The notes beneath the pieces were generated by a model. The model saw only the letters and a list, made by a program, of their open reading frames with translations. It was not told where the DNA came from and made no database searches. From Verrucomicrobiota bacterium (GTDB lineage Bacteria; Verrucomicrobiota; Verrucomicrobiia; Limisphaerales; JADLHS01), in contig JANXWY010000346.1 in assembly GCA_025350905.1 (NCBI GenBank), forward strand, positions 1 to 35,650: a stretch of DNA of 35,650 bases. Reading direction: 5' to 3'. The position numbers and the translations under genes are program-made. Of the stretch, positions 7,669 through 18,900 are shown one piece after another. How positions within the stretch are numbered: the first letter of the stretch is position 1; each line of letters opens with the position of its first letter.

Positions 7669-8570
7669 AGACGAACGGTTTTAATCCGGTGGCGGTTCGC
7701 CCGACGAGTTCGCCCGGTCCCCGCGGTGCGTTCTCGCTGATTGAAATCCTGGTCGTGATCGGGTTGCTCTCCATCATTATTCTGGGATTGGTGGCGATGT
7801 TTTCGCAGACCCAACGGGCGTTTCGGTTGGGCTTGTCGCAAGTGGACGTCCTGGAAAGCGGTCGGGCCGTGACGGACATCATGAACCGCGAGTTGTCGCA
7901 GCTGACGCCCTCGCTTGTCAGTACGGGCGTTAACTTCTATGCCAGCCTCGAATCGGTGGCCCCGCTGGTGCAGGAGTTGCCGGGCAATCCTGCGCCGGGC
8001 CGCACCAATCTGATCGAGGAGCTATTTTTCCTGACCAAAGAAAACCAGACTTGGACTGGCATCGGCTATTACGTATTCCCAACCAACGGCGGCGTGGGCA
8101 CTTTATATCGGTACCTCAGCAATAGTCCCTTTGGGCAAAATCCGGCACTGCTTTACAACAGCTTCCACCGCACCGTTGCGGACGCGATCAACCGGAATGT
8201 CTTTACCAACTTCAACCGCATCCTGGATGGCGTGGTGCATTTAAAGGTGCGCGCCTTCAACCCGGACGGCCAATGGATCACGACTAACAATCTGCGTAAC
8301 GTTTTTGTGCGGGAGCCTAGGAATGCGCTTTATGCGGCCGGCGAATCCGAGCTGTACCGTTTTACAAATAACATCGTGCCCGGCTCCGTGGAACTTGAGT
8401 TGGGCGTGCTTGAAGACCGTGCCATCGCCCGAGTGAAAGCCATCCGGGGCGGGACGGTGGCGGAGGACACGCAATCGCGTTCCAATTATCTCGCGCACGA
8501 GTCCGGCAAGGTTCATCTGTTCCGCTTGCGTGTGCCGGTCCGCAACGTGGATCGCACGGCTTATCCATGA
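7665..8570 (+). CDS. Prepilin-like protein, GspJ/PilW-like
   Basis: This 301-residue minor pseudopilin has its ATG inside the stop of the preceding gene (ATGA). The leader ends PGPRGA, with cleavage before FSLIEILVVIGLLSIIILGLVAMF and Glu27 at mature +5. Ala is at -1 and Gly at -2, so the exact cut is uncertain. The following helix, FSQTQRAFRLGLSQVDVLESGRAVTDIMNRELSQL, matches the J/W class, whose members typically read '...GR.a.d.l.reL...'. The rest is a beta-rich soluble domain (LFFLTKENQTWTGIGYYVFP). The frame is open from 7521, but the earlier part is a shadow of the previous gene. Order H, I, J, K is the classical order of minor pseudopilins, which supports the assignment. Confidence 0.83.
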   Translation: MKTNGFNPVAVRPTSSPGPRGAFSLIEILVVIGLLSIIILGLVAMFSQTQRAFRLGLSQVDVLESGRAVTDIMNRELSQLTPSLVSTGVNFYASLESVAPLVQELPGNPAPGRTNLIEELFFLTKENQTWTGIGYYVFPTNGGVGTLYRYLSNSPFGQNPALLYNSFHRTVADAINRNVFTNFNRILDGVVHLKVRAFNPDGQWITTNNLRNVFVREPRNALYAAGESELYRFTNNIVPGSVELELGVLEDRAIARVKAIRGGTVAEDTQSRSNYLAHESGKVHLFRLRVPVRNVDRTAYP

Positions 8571-11500
8571 GGTTTAATTTGAAAACCCCCAACCGCCAAC
8601 CGCCCACCGCCGAGTCCCCAGGCGGCGACCTTCGGCCTCCGCTGGGAAGTGCAAAGTTCGAAGTTCTGCCGTGGGTGTTCACCGGCCCGCACCGCCGCCA
8701 GCGCGGCGTGGCCCTCATCGTCACGGTCATCATGCTGTCCGTGATTACGTTCCTGGCGGTGGCGTTTCTGGCGCTGATGGGCCGGGAAAAAGGTTCCGTG
8801 AAGACCGCGACCGACCAGACCATCGCGAAGCTGGCGTCGGACACCGCGCTCGACCGGGCCAAAGCCGAACTGCTCGCGACCATTCTGGCTACCACCAACG
8901 TTGCGAATTTTGATCTGTTGGTTTCCACCAATTTCGTCAACTGGAATGGCTTTGATCCGGGCGCGGTGGATTTTCGTACCAACGTCAACTATGCCTACCA
9001 ATCAGCCGGCGGCAATCCGGTGCTCACGCCCGCGCAGACGCTGCAAAATCTGGTCAACCTCTTTTACAATCCCCGCCCACCGGTTTTCATCACCAACCGG
9101 CTCACCGGTGGTTATGAATTCCGTTATTACAATGATTTGAATCGGAACGGTCGCTCCGACCGCACGGGCTTCGGGCGGGTGACCAATGAGCTCGGCCAGG
9201 CCGTGCTCACCAATTCCATTCCCGTCACCAATTATCTCGTGGGCGATCCCGAATGGCTCGGGGGGTTGGAGCGCGCTGATTTGCCGCACTCGCCCTCGAA
9301 CCGGTTTGATTTCCGCTACTCGTATCTCGTCGTCCCGGCTGGCAAAACGATCGATGTCAATTTCGTTCACAATGCGGCGCAGGCGGCCCAACGGCAGCGG
9401 ATGAATTTGAATGGCACGGATTTTTTCCGCAACCAGGGCGTGGGTTCCTGGGAGATCAACCTGGCGGCATTGCTCCACGATCTGAACACCAACGCGGTTT
9501 ACGGCTGGGGAAATTTACCCGGCACGCATAGCGGTTATGATTACGACTCCATCAACCCGCTCAACCCGATCCTGCCGCCGATTGGCGGCAACGCTTTCAA
9601 CGATGCCGCCGGGCTCCTCCGCTATCGGCTCAATGGAAATCCAACAAATAATCCCACCTACAGTCCGGAATCCATCAGCGCGCTGTACGGGTTCAACGGC
9701 ACGACTGCGTTTCAAAATGATTTCATTGACGGTTACTCGGACAACGGGGTGTTGTTCTCCACCAACGGCGCTGGCCGACCTTCGTCCGGCTTGACGGTCG
9801 ACAATGATCGCGCGGGTCGGCCGTGGGTCGGCGCGCCGCAGACCAACCATTTTTTCACGCCGCAGGATTTGTTCAACCCGGCCAAGACGGACGTGGCGGG
9901 CGGGGGTAACAAGTTTACCGATCGGCTGACCTGGGCGGGCACCAATGTCTCCACCTACGATCAAAACACCTTTTACCGTTTGCTCAGCGAACTCGGCACC
10001 GACTCCGCGCCGGAAGACCCGGACCGGCTGAACCTCAACTATGTAAATGTGGGCGGTCTTTCCGCCACCAATTTCATATCGTGGCATGATCCGGATTTGG
10101 TTGCGGGTAATGCGCGGCGCGGCATTCCCAGCTTTGGCGTGACGGGCGCCGTGCTCTTCTTCACCAACGCCGCCAATCGTCTCTTGTTGAACTACACCGA
10201 GCAGTGGCTCACGGAGAATCCAACGAACTACATTCTGACCTTCGGGACGAATCAGCCCTTCGGCGTGACGAACATCCCGGTGCTGGTCAGCAACCGCTTC
10301 GCCTACACCCCGGCCGTGCAGCGGGTCCTCCAACTGGCGGCAAACATCTTCGACGCCAGCACCAACCGGCTTTTTGGCGGTGTGGCTATGCCGAGCGTGT
10401 TCCGTCCAATTTTCCGGCGCGACGCGGCCGGCGTTTTTATCACGGGCTACGAGGAAGTTCCCCAGATCGGGCCGAAGAATTTCTATCTAGCAACGCCGGT
10501 GGATATCACCGCGCTGCCGCTGCTGCCGCTGGGAGTTGACCAGCGAATCAATGTTTATGGCGTTCCTTGGTTGATTGGGGCCAAGAAGGGGCTGCCAAAT
10601 TTCAACGAAGTGGCCATGGATTCCACTTTTCAAATCACCCGCAAAATCCAGGTGACGCGCCCGCAAAATTATGCGCGAGGCACGCCCCGAGTTGGGTGGC
10701 AGACCAACATGATGTACGTCATTGGCGTCAGCAATGCCGTCGGCGTCGAAGCCTGGAATTCTTATCATTCCGACTATACGAATTCGGCGGTTTTAGTGAG
10801 GTTAAGCGGCGATGTCCGGATCGCGCTGACCAATGAATTCGGCGTGCTGCGTTATTACGGCTTTGCCTTGAGTAATAGCATTCCCCTTACGAGCGCATCC
10901 AACGTTGTGAACTGGCCCAAAGGTTGGGTCAGCACCACCTCGATTCAACCAAACGCGCGGTCGTTCATCCTTCCGCTGATGACCAACATCGCTTTCCTTC
11001 CGGATGCTGCCTACCGATTTGCCAGCCGGAGCTTCATCTCCAGTTCTAACGCGACGCCGGAGGTTGGTCAGGGTTTCCCCGAACCGCAATGGGGCTTGAG
11101 CAGTCAATTGCGAATGCGGGTGGTGTTGCAGCAAGGTGGTCCGGACGGACCCATCTTGGATTACGTCCAGCTGGGTGGCTTGGATTCCATTCGGAATGTG
11201 GCTGGCGAAATTCCGGAAAAGGCCGGGGAGCCGCTCTTTAGGCCAACCGACGCCGCTGAGTTTAAGCATTTATGGGGGACCAACCGCTTGGGCGGCGGGG
11301 GCGTTCTTAATCTTACCGAGGGGATGAACAATCAGTTCAATATCTCGAGCGGTCAAGTTAATGCCAACAATACGGCGTGGAAATCGTACGGCGCCTTTAG
11401 TCCCGGTGACAAGGATGCGGCCATTGCGGGATTCCAAAACTTTTTGACGGCGGCCTCCTTGCCCTTCGGTCAAACCACCATCCAAGTTCCCTTCACCCCA

Positions 11501-12748
11501 ACCCGAACGCTCACGCGACGATATTCCTGGCAGGCGAACGATCCGCTCGTCCACTACGTCGTGGATGATTTGCAGGATCTCGTACGGAGCACAAAAATGC
11601 CGGACGCCGAGCCACGGCACCTAAAGAATATTGGGAAATTGAATCTTCGCTATGAGCCCTGGGGCGGCCGACCGATCAACTTCGATGCCGACGAAGATCC
11701 ATCTGCCGTAGCCGGCAACAACAAATTCAACCTGGCCCTCAAGGACTCGTTGGTCCGTTCCCCGGATGATTGGGAATTTCCAACCAATGTCTATCCCACG
11801 GTCGGCTGGCTGGGTCGGGTCCACCGTGGCAGCCCCTGGCAGACCATTTATCTTAAGTCTTCAGATGTGGAGACGAACTTGCCGGCCGCCGACCTTAATC
11901 AATGGCAGGCGTGGGCGGGGAATCCCAATTACTTCGATGCCATGCGGACCCGACCAGTGCAGGATCGAACGTTGTTCGATCTATTCACCACGGCCTTTGA
12001 CGAGAATGCCACGCGCGGACAACTTTCCATAAATCAGACGGGTCTGGCGGCGTGGTCGGCGGTACTCAGTGGCGTGGTGGCTCTAACCAACACTTCGTCC
12101 AGCCGGCCAGTTTATGCACCGTGGGTCATCCAGCCAGCGGGGTATTACGATTCGCTGAATCCGAACACCTGGCCGCCGCTGGTGAAAATTGTGGCCGGGA
12201 TAAATCGCACCCGCGCCAACACCAATCTTTTCCCGCACGGGACCTTTCAACACCTAGGGGATATTTTGGCGGTGCCCGAGTTGAGCGTTGGTAACGCGGC
12301 GTTCGTTCCGTCGCCAACGGACCCTAAAAAGACCCAGGGCGATTGGTATTGGACCAACAAGTCTCCCTATTTGGAACTCGGTGGACCTGTCTCGGGCGCC
12401 ATTTCGCCAGTTCCGTCGCCGACGGTCTGGCAGCAAGCTACACTTACCGACGCCGCGTACGAATGGCTGCCGCAACAAATCCTGTCGCTCTTGCGCTTGG
12501 GCGACGCGCGCTTTGTGATCTACGCCTACGGTCAGGCCTTGCATCCCGCCGCCAATTCCGTCCTCACGAGCGGACCATATTTCCAGTTGTGTACCAACTA
12601 CCAGATCACGGCGGAAGTGGCGACGCGCGCCGTGGTGCGCGTCGAGGGCAGTCCGAATCCCGCGCATACGAACCTGTTTTTGCCCGTGGCGAAGCGCTAC
12701 CCGCCGCACGTCGTGGTGGAGAGCTTTAACTATTTGGCTCCGGATTAA
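8567..12748 (+). CDS. Giant GspK/PilX-like prepilin protein (1393 aa)
   Basis: This 1393-residue protein follows the J-like gene by an ATGA overlap and takes the K/X place in the pseudopilin order. After a 47-residue leader ending HRRQRG comes VALIVTVIMLSVITFLAVAFLALMG, a pilin-like membrane helix. It has Gly at -1 and a hydrophobic residue instead of Glu at +5, as in GspK, the pseudopilin known to lack Glu5. The helix continues with GREKGSVKTATDQTIAKLASDTALDRAKAELL. The remaining ~1300 residues are an exported, beta-rich, Asn/Thr-rich domain; GspK is usually about 300-350 residues, so this is roughly four times normal. I recognise no enzyme motif in it. GspK sits at the pseudopilus tip, so the extension may form a large tip structure, an adhesin or a cargo-binding part. 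Gene reality is very secure; role is inferred. Confidence 0.8.
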   Translation: MRFNLKTPNRQPPTAESPGGDLRPPLGSAKFEVLPWVFTGPHRRQRGVALIVTVIMLSVITFLAVAFLALMGREKGSVKTATDQTIAKLASDTALDRAKAELLATILATTNVANFDLLVSTNFVNWNGFDPGAVDFRTNVNYAYQSAGGNPVLTPAQTLQNLVNLFYNPRPPVFITNRLTGGYEFRYYNDLNRNGRSDRTGFGRVTNELGQAVLTNSIPVTNYLVGDPEWLGGLERADLPHSPSNRFDFRYSYLVVPAGKTIDVNFVHNAAQAAQRQRMNLNGTDFFRNQGVGSWEINLAALLHDLNTNAVYGWGNLPGTHSGYDYDSINPLNPILPPIGGNAFNDAAGLLRYRLNGNPTNNPTYSPESISALYGFNGTTAFQNDFIDGYSDNGVLFSTNGAGRPSSGLTVDNDRAGRPWVGAPQTNHFFTPQDLFNPAKTDVAGGGNKFTDRLTWAGTNVSTYDQNTFYRLLSELGTDSAPEDPDRLNLNYVNVGGLSATNFISWHDPDLVAGNARRGIPSFGVTGAVLFFTNAANRLLLNYTEQWLTENPTNYILTFGTNQPFGVTNIPVLVSNRFAYTPAVQRVLQLAANIFDASTNRLFGGVAMPSVFRPIFRRDAAGVFITGYEEVPQIGPKNFYLATPVDITALPLLPLGVDQRINVYGVPWLIGAKKGLPNFNEVAMDSTFQITRKIQVTRPQNYARGTPRVGWQTNMMYVIGVSNAVGVEAWNSYHSDYTNSAVLVRLSGDVRIALTNEFGVLRYYGFALSNSIPLTSASNVVNWPKGWVSTTSIQPNARSFILPLMTNIAFLPDAAYRFASRSFISSSNATPEVGQGFPEPQWGLSSQLRMRVVLQQGGPDGPILDYVQLGGLDSIRNVAGEIPEKAGEPLFRPTDAAEFKHLWGTNRLGGGGVLNLTEGMNNQFNISSGQVNANNTAWKSYGAFSPGDKDAAIAGFQNFLTAASLPFGQTTIQVPFTPTRTLTRRYSWQANDPLVHYVVDDLQDLVRSTKMPDAEPRHLKNIGKLNLRYEPWGGRPINFDADEDPSAVAGNNKFNLALKDSLVRSPDDWEFPTNVYPTVGWLGRVHRGSPWQTIYLKSSDVETNLPAADLNQWQAWAGNPNYFDAMRTRPVQDRTLFDLFTTAFDENATRGQLSINQTGLAAWSAVLSGVVALTNTSSSRPVYAPWVIQPAGYYDSLNPNTWPPLVKIVAGINRTRANTNLFPHGTFQHLGDILAVPELSVGNAAFVPSPTDPKKTQGDWYWTNKSPYLELGGPVSGAISPVPSPTVWQQATLTDAAYEWLPQQILSLLRLGDARFVIYAYGQALHPAANSVLTSGPYFQLCTNYQITAEVATRAVVRVEGSPNPAHTNLFLPVAKRYPPHVVVESFNYLAPD

Positions 12749-12780
12749 GATGAGCGCCATCCATCAAGATCCAAGACTTA

Positions 12781-12862
12781 GCAGCCGACGTACGGAGGCT
12801 CTGACCTTTGAAGGTAGCGCTCTGCAAAAACGGAGAGATTTGAGCCTCCTCACGTCGGCGGC
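12781..12862. repeat. Long imperfect inverted repeat (REP/MITE-like hairpin)
   Basis: Arms of 21 bases (12781-12801 and 12842-12862) match at 18 of 21 positions when one is reverse-complemented; the shared core reads GCCGACGT-NN-GGAGGCTC. The 40-base centre contains a further short pairing, CTCT with AGAG. It lies in the 219-base gap between the giant prepilin gene and the protease gene. No T-run follows, so a simple terminator is unlikely. The shape suggests an interspersed repeat; copy number cannot be judged here. Confidence 0.6.
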
Positions 12863-12967
12863 TACGACCGAGGTTGGAGTTTTCAAACCGGCCCTGGGCG
12901 CCGCGTTCCATACCCGACTACCAGAGTTCGATTCGTTGCTGATGAATCGAGTTTAACCCGAAATCTT

Positions 12968-15900
12968 ATGCGTGCCCGTCCGTTAATCTGGTTGTTGCTC
13001 TGCCTGCTGTTGCTGGCCGGCGGAATATTATTTTGGCAACTGCGGAATCCGTCATCGGTCACCAAGCCCAACCTTCCGCTGGTCACGACGGATCCCGCCA
13101 CGCGCCCGCACCCGGCCGCTGCCCATTCGGCGGTCGTCTCCTTGGCCAACGCGCCGACTTTTTTGAGCGGTCAACCGGCGTCCGTAGCGGCAACCAAAAC
13201 CAATCGGTTTGCGTACCGCCTCAGCAATACGCCCAAGTTGGTCGGTCAGTTATTGCGTGATGATCACGCCATCCTGCTGGAGAATGCCTTGATTGATACA
13301 CGCGCCGCCCTGGGTTTTGCCATTCCGCAGCACCTTCGGGCCGCCGCCGAGCCGGGCAGTTATATCGTGCAAGCGCGCGGTCCGGTGGACGATGCTTTTC
13401 GCGCCGCGCTGACGGCCGCCGGCGGTACGATTGTTTCCTACATTCCGAACAACGCCTATCTGGTCCGTCTTTCCGCCCAGGGCGCGAGCCAGTTGTCGGC
13501 GGCGACCCTCGCGCAAGCCGTGTTGCCCTACGAACCGATTTATAAACTCAAATCCGACCTGCTCTCGCTCACTATGGAACAACGGCCCCTGCCGCCGGAC
13601 GCGAAGTTGAACGTGATGATTTTTGCCGATCTGCGGGCGCAGGTGCTCCAGGAATTGCAACGAAACGGCGACGTAGTTCTAGGCGAATCGCCCTCTGCCT
13701 TCATCGGTCCGGTGTTGACGATTCAGCCGGGAGAAAATTGGACGGCCTTGGCCCAGTTGCCGGGCGTGGCGGTGATGGAGCAGGTTTATCTGCGCGTCGC
13801 CGCGAACGACCTCAGCCGCGTCCGCGTCGCCGTCGCCACTGACTCGGTGGTCACCAATAATTACCTGGATCTCACCGGCGCCGGCGTGCTCGTGAGCGTG
13901 AACGATACCGGGGTGGACCCTACGCATCCGGATCTGACCGGGCGAGTCATCGCTGACTCCGCCGCGAGCCTAGTGGATGACGACGGCCACGGCACTTTTG
14001 TCGCGGGGATTGTCGCGGGGAGCGGCGCGGTCTCGGAAACCGTTTCCAACGCCAGCGGCTCCATCAATCCCGGTGCGCTGGGGCAATATCGTGGCAAGGC
14101 GTCGGGCGCACGGGTCTTTTCCCAGTCGTTATCACTGGGCAGCGGCCCGGTGGCGGACGCCACCTTGCAGGAAACCGCTGCACTAACCAACGCGCTGATC
14201 TCGAACAATAGTTGGCATTACGGCAGTGATAACTCTTACAGCATCGGCGCGGCGAGCTATGACGCCGCGGTGCGCGACGCTTTGCCCCGCCGAACCGGTT
14301 CGCAGCCGGTGTTGTTCGTGTTTTCAGCGGGCAATGACGGCGGCGGCGACGATTCCGGTTCGGGCGGTGAATCGGAAACCATTCTATCTCCCGGCACGGC
14401 CAAGAACGTCATCACCGTCGGCGCGCTTGAACTCGCGCGGGACATCACCAACGCCGTCGTCATCAATTGCACATCCACGAACATTGGCGGCACCAATGTT
14501 ACCGTGTGTGAGACCAATTACCCTTGGCAGGCCATGACGAGCTCGGGCAATCAGGTCGCCTCCTTTTCGAGTCGCGGCAACGTGGGCATCGGTACCGAAG
14601 GCGAGTTTGGCCGGTTTAAGCCGGATCTGGTCGCGCCCGGCACGTTCGTAGTTTCGACGCGCTCGGCTACTTGGGACGAGCGAGCCTACTACAACCCCAC
14701 GGGCCATCTTGTGACCACGTTTAGAGCCCAAGTGGTCGCTCCCAATGCGTTGAACGACCATAGCCTTTACCTGCCGGCCAATGCTGTCGGTTTTACGCTC
14801 CAGTTGTTTCCCAATCAGGATTCGCCGTTGCCCTTCCCAGATTTGCCCATCTTCGTCCGCCGGGCCGATCTCCCGAATCCTCCAACCACGTATGATTTTG
14901 TGAGGACGAATTCAGTTTCCGTACCCCCGGACGGCGGGGGCGTGGGGGCCAGCGTCCGGCAAAACTGGTTTTATAGCATCGGCAATGCGACGACGCAGGA
15001 CGTCAGTTTCTCCTTGGTGCAGGATGTCATCGTCACGAATGAACTCGGCAATTACCTCCAAGTCCTTAGCAATCTCAACAATTCCATCAGCGGTACGAAT
15101 CCGTCGGCGCCGCAATACTATCGTTACGAATCCGGCACGAGCATGTCGGCCGCCGACGTGTCCGGTACGCTGGCGCTGATGCAGCAATTCTTCGAGCAGG
15201 GTTTTGGGCGCACCAACAGTCCGGCCATGATGAAGGCCTTGTTGATTAACGGCGCGCGTTCCGCCGGATCGCTTTATGATTTCGAGGTCCAAAACACGAA
15301 GAATTTTCAGGGCTGGGGTCTGCCGAAGCTCAACAACACGCTGCCGTCAGGCATTACTAACGCCATTAACAACCCGACGGGCGAATCTTCGATGGCCCTG
15401 TTCGACCAATCGCCCGCCCGTGCGCTCAGCACCGGCCAGCAGCAGACGCGGTTGCTGGCCGTGAACGAGGCCGGGACCAACGTGCCGCTCCGCATCACGT
15501 TGGTTTGGACCGATCCGCCCGGCAATCCGGTCGCCGGGGTTAAGTTGGTCAACGATCTCGACCTCGTCGTCACCAACCTCACCACGGGGGAGGTATTTTT
15601 CGGCAACGACATCCCGGTGAGCAGCACCTTTACGTTCCCCTGGGAGACCAACACGCCGCCCAACCTTGATTACATCAACAATGTTGAGAATGTTTACCTC
15701 GCGCCCGCCTTGGGCGCTAATTATTCCATCACCGTGGTCGGCCGCCGGGTGAATGTGAATGCCGTCACCGCGCAGACCAACAATGTCGTGCAGGATTACG
15801 CGCTCGTCATTTCGTCGGGCGACGGCGAAGTCACGAATTCCCTGATCGTCACCGAGCAACCCGTGACGGCCCTCAATGTTCCCTACGTCACCGCCGTGAC

Positions 15901-18900
15901 GAACAGTTTTGCCGGCAACCCGAGCATCTCCGGTTCGATCTTATTGGATCAACATGTCGGCGCGAATACTCCTTTGTTGGGCACCACCAACGGCATGACG
16001 AATCAGTGGCATTTCTACATCGTCACCAACACGACCACGTTTACGAACGCCGCGTTCATCACGTTTCTGCCGCCGGAGTTGGCCGTGCCGCGCATGGCGG
16101 TGCGGAGCGCCGATGCTGAAAACGGCACGTTGCTCGAGGCGGACATTGACCTCTACGTATCCACGGATCCGCGGTTGCTCCTCCTGGACCCCGCCGTGGT
16201 TGCCGCGGCGGACCAATCCCGCAACCGGGGTGGTACCGAGTTCGTCGCCTACAGCAATGCGCCGCCCGGGCAGGTGTATTACGTTGGCGTGAAGTCCGAG
16301 GATCAGATGGCGGCGGAATACGCCTTCTTTGGCGGGTTCAGTTTGGATCCCTTCAGTTCTCAGGATGGGAACGGCAACGTGCTCGTCAACGGCTTTCCGC
16401 TCCCCAACGTCATTGCCGACGGTACGCCGAACCATCCGGGCGGAGCCCTCACGCTCGGGCTGGCGCTCCAACCCCTTACGGTTCGCAGCGTCATCGTGAC
16501 CAATTCTATTTACCTCCAAAATCAGGGCGACATCGTGAGTACTTTAAGCCATGCCCGGACGTTCACCGTATTGAGCAACCATCGCGTTGTCGCCCCGGGT
16601 TTCCACACCTATGTCTATGAAGACAATGACGAGCAAGCCCTGCAACACCCGGATGGTCCTGGTCAATTGCGCGACTTCGTCGGCGAGAGCGGTTTGGGCG
16701 TCTGGCTGCTCACGACGGTGGACAACTCGGGCTCGCAGACCGGCAGCGTCACCGGGCTCAAACTTTTCCTCGCGCCGACGATTAATTCCGGCAGTGGCGA
16801 TAGTTTCTTCACTGTCCAACCGGATCGATTTATTTTTAATGTCGTGGACGTACCGGTCGGCGCGACGAACCTCACCGTGTGCATTGGCAATCTCTCCCTC
16901 GTGCCGGCTCCCTTGGAGCTGTACGTGCGGCGAGACGATTTCCCGAGCCGCACGACCTACGATTACTTCAAGGTGATGAATCCGACGAACGACTGTCTCA
17001 CCATCACGCGCTCCGACATACCGCCGCTCCAGCCCGGCCGGTACTACATCGGCGTATTCAACCCCAGCGGCACGCTGCAGAATATCCGGATGCACATCAC
17101 GGTTGGCGTGGAACCGAGTTCGGTGTTGCCCCTCGTCTTGAACTCGGCGGGCGACCAGCCGTTGCGCGATGATGCGGTGACGGATTCCATCATTACGGTG
17201 ACCAACGACGCCCGGATTCAGCAGGTGGAGGTCGGGCTGCGCATTGACCATCCGCGCGTATCGGATCTGGCCGTCACGCTGATCAGCCCGCGCGGGACAC
17301 GGGTGTTGCTCGCGCAAAATCGCGGAGGCACCAGCACCGAAGGCTTTGGCAGCACAATTAGCGTCACCAACGTCATTCCGGTCTCCACGAACGGCGGTCC
17401 CACGGCCGTGACCAACGTCATCGATACCGGCGCCACGGCGGGCTTTTTGACAATTGACTATGATTTCTTTGACGTCGCCGACCAGATGACCGTTTATTAT
17501 CAGGGCGCGCTGTTGCTGAACAGCGGCATGATTACCGGGCCGGGACGCTTCACCGTGAACTATGGTCCGGGCGCGTCTTCGTTGGTGACGATCATCATGA
17601 ACGAGTTCGGCAACCCCAGCACGAATACCCTTTGGAATTACACCGTCAGTTCCATCAACAACAACTACAGTTACCTGCTATTTACCGAGAACACCAACCT
17701 CACGACCACACCGATCAAATTCGCCCCGCCGCCGTTGACGGCCGCGGCCACCGGACCCGCCGTGAACCTCAGTAATTTTGAGCCGCCGCAACTCCCGGGA
17801 AATTTTGTGGCCCCGGCGATTGTGAATACCTGGACCGTGCTGACGACGAATATGGTGACTGTGGTTACCGGCGGACCGCCGGTGACCGTTGGCGCCCAGT
17901 CGCTGGCGCTACGCGCCGGCCAGCTGAGCAACTCCGTGCCGACCACACCTGGCCGCAGCTACCGGTTGAACTATGATTATCGCTCCTTTGGAAATCTGGA
18001 TGGCATCGTGGCTTGGTGGCCGGGAGAAAATAATGTAATCGACATCGTGGGCGCAAATAATGGTGCGCTACAGGGCGGATCCGGCTACGCGGTCGGAGAA
18101 GTCGGGCAAGCCTTCGTCTTTGGCGGGATCAATGGCGACGTCAAGGTGCCGGCGAGCGCCAGTCTGGATGTGGGCCTCGGAAATGGCTTCGCGATCGAAG
18201 GCTGGATCAACCCGTTCGATATTTCCGTCCCAGGTCCGGTCGTAGAATGGAACAGTGTGAACGGTAACAATTCGGGCATCGGAGTTCATCTAGCCATTAC
18301 CGTTGCCGGCCCGGGGTCGCTTTACGCCAATATTGTTGATACGGCCACCTCCGGGCATTTCATCCAATCTCCGGTCGGGTTGGTCGTCGCCAATGTATTT
18401 CAGCACGTTGCGCTCACCTATGACAAGCCCAGCGGCCTGGCCAGGCTTTATTTGAATGGCGTGGTCGTGGCCCAGCAGAATTTGGGAACTTTTACCCCGG
18501 CGACCGCCTCCGATCTCTACATTGGCACCCGCCCGTCTCCTCCGCCCGTCTATTGGTGGAAAGGAATAATTGATGAAATGACCATTTATAACCGCGCGTT
18601 GCAGGCCACCGAAATCCAGGCGATTTACGCCGCCGGCGCCGCGGGCAAATGCGGCATGCTGGCGCCGCCGGCGGTTTGCGGCCCGGCGTTGGGCGCGCAA
18701 ATATTTGTGCCTGGTCAAGTGACCAACACCATTGTCGGCGCCAACAACTGGAAGCCCGGCGGGTTGATTTTCACCGCGAGCACCAACAACACGACCATCG
18801 AGTTAACCCCGCTGAATCCCAATCAGGATTCTGGCATCCTCCTGGATTCCTTTACCCTCACCGAAGCTTCCGGCGACCGTTACGTCCTGGCGGAAGAATC

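Noticed and set aside
12750-12956. 68-residue plus-strand open frame in the gap before the protease gene
   Set aside because: Its centre is the long inverted repeat, and the frame shows no signal, domain or ribosome binding site; it is better explained as translated repeat DNA.
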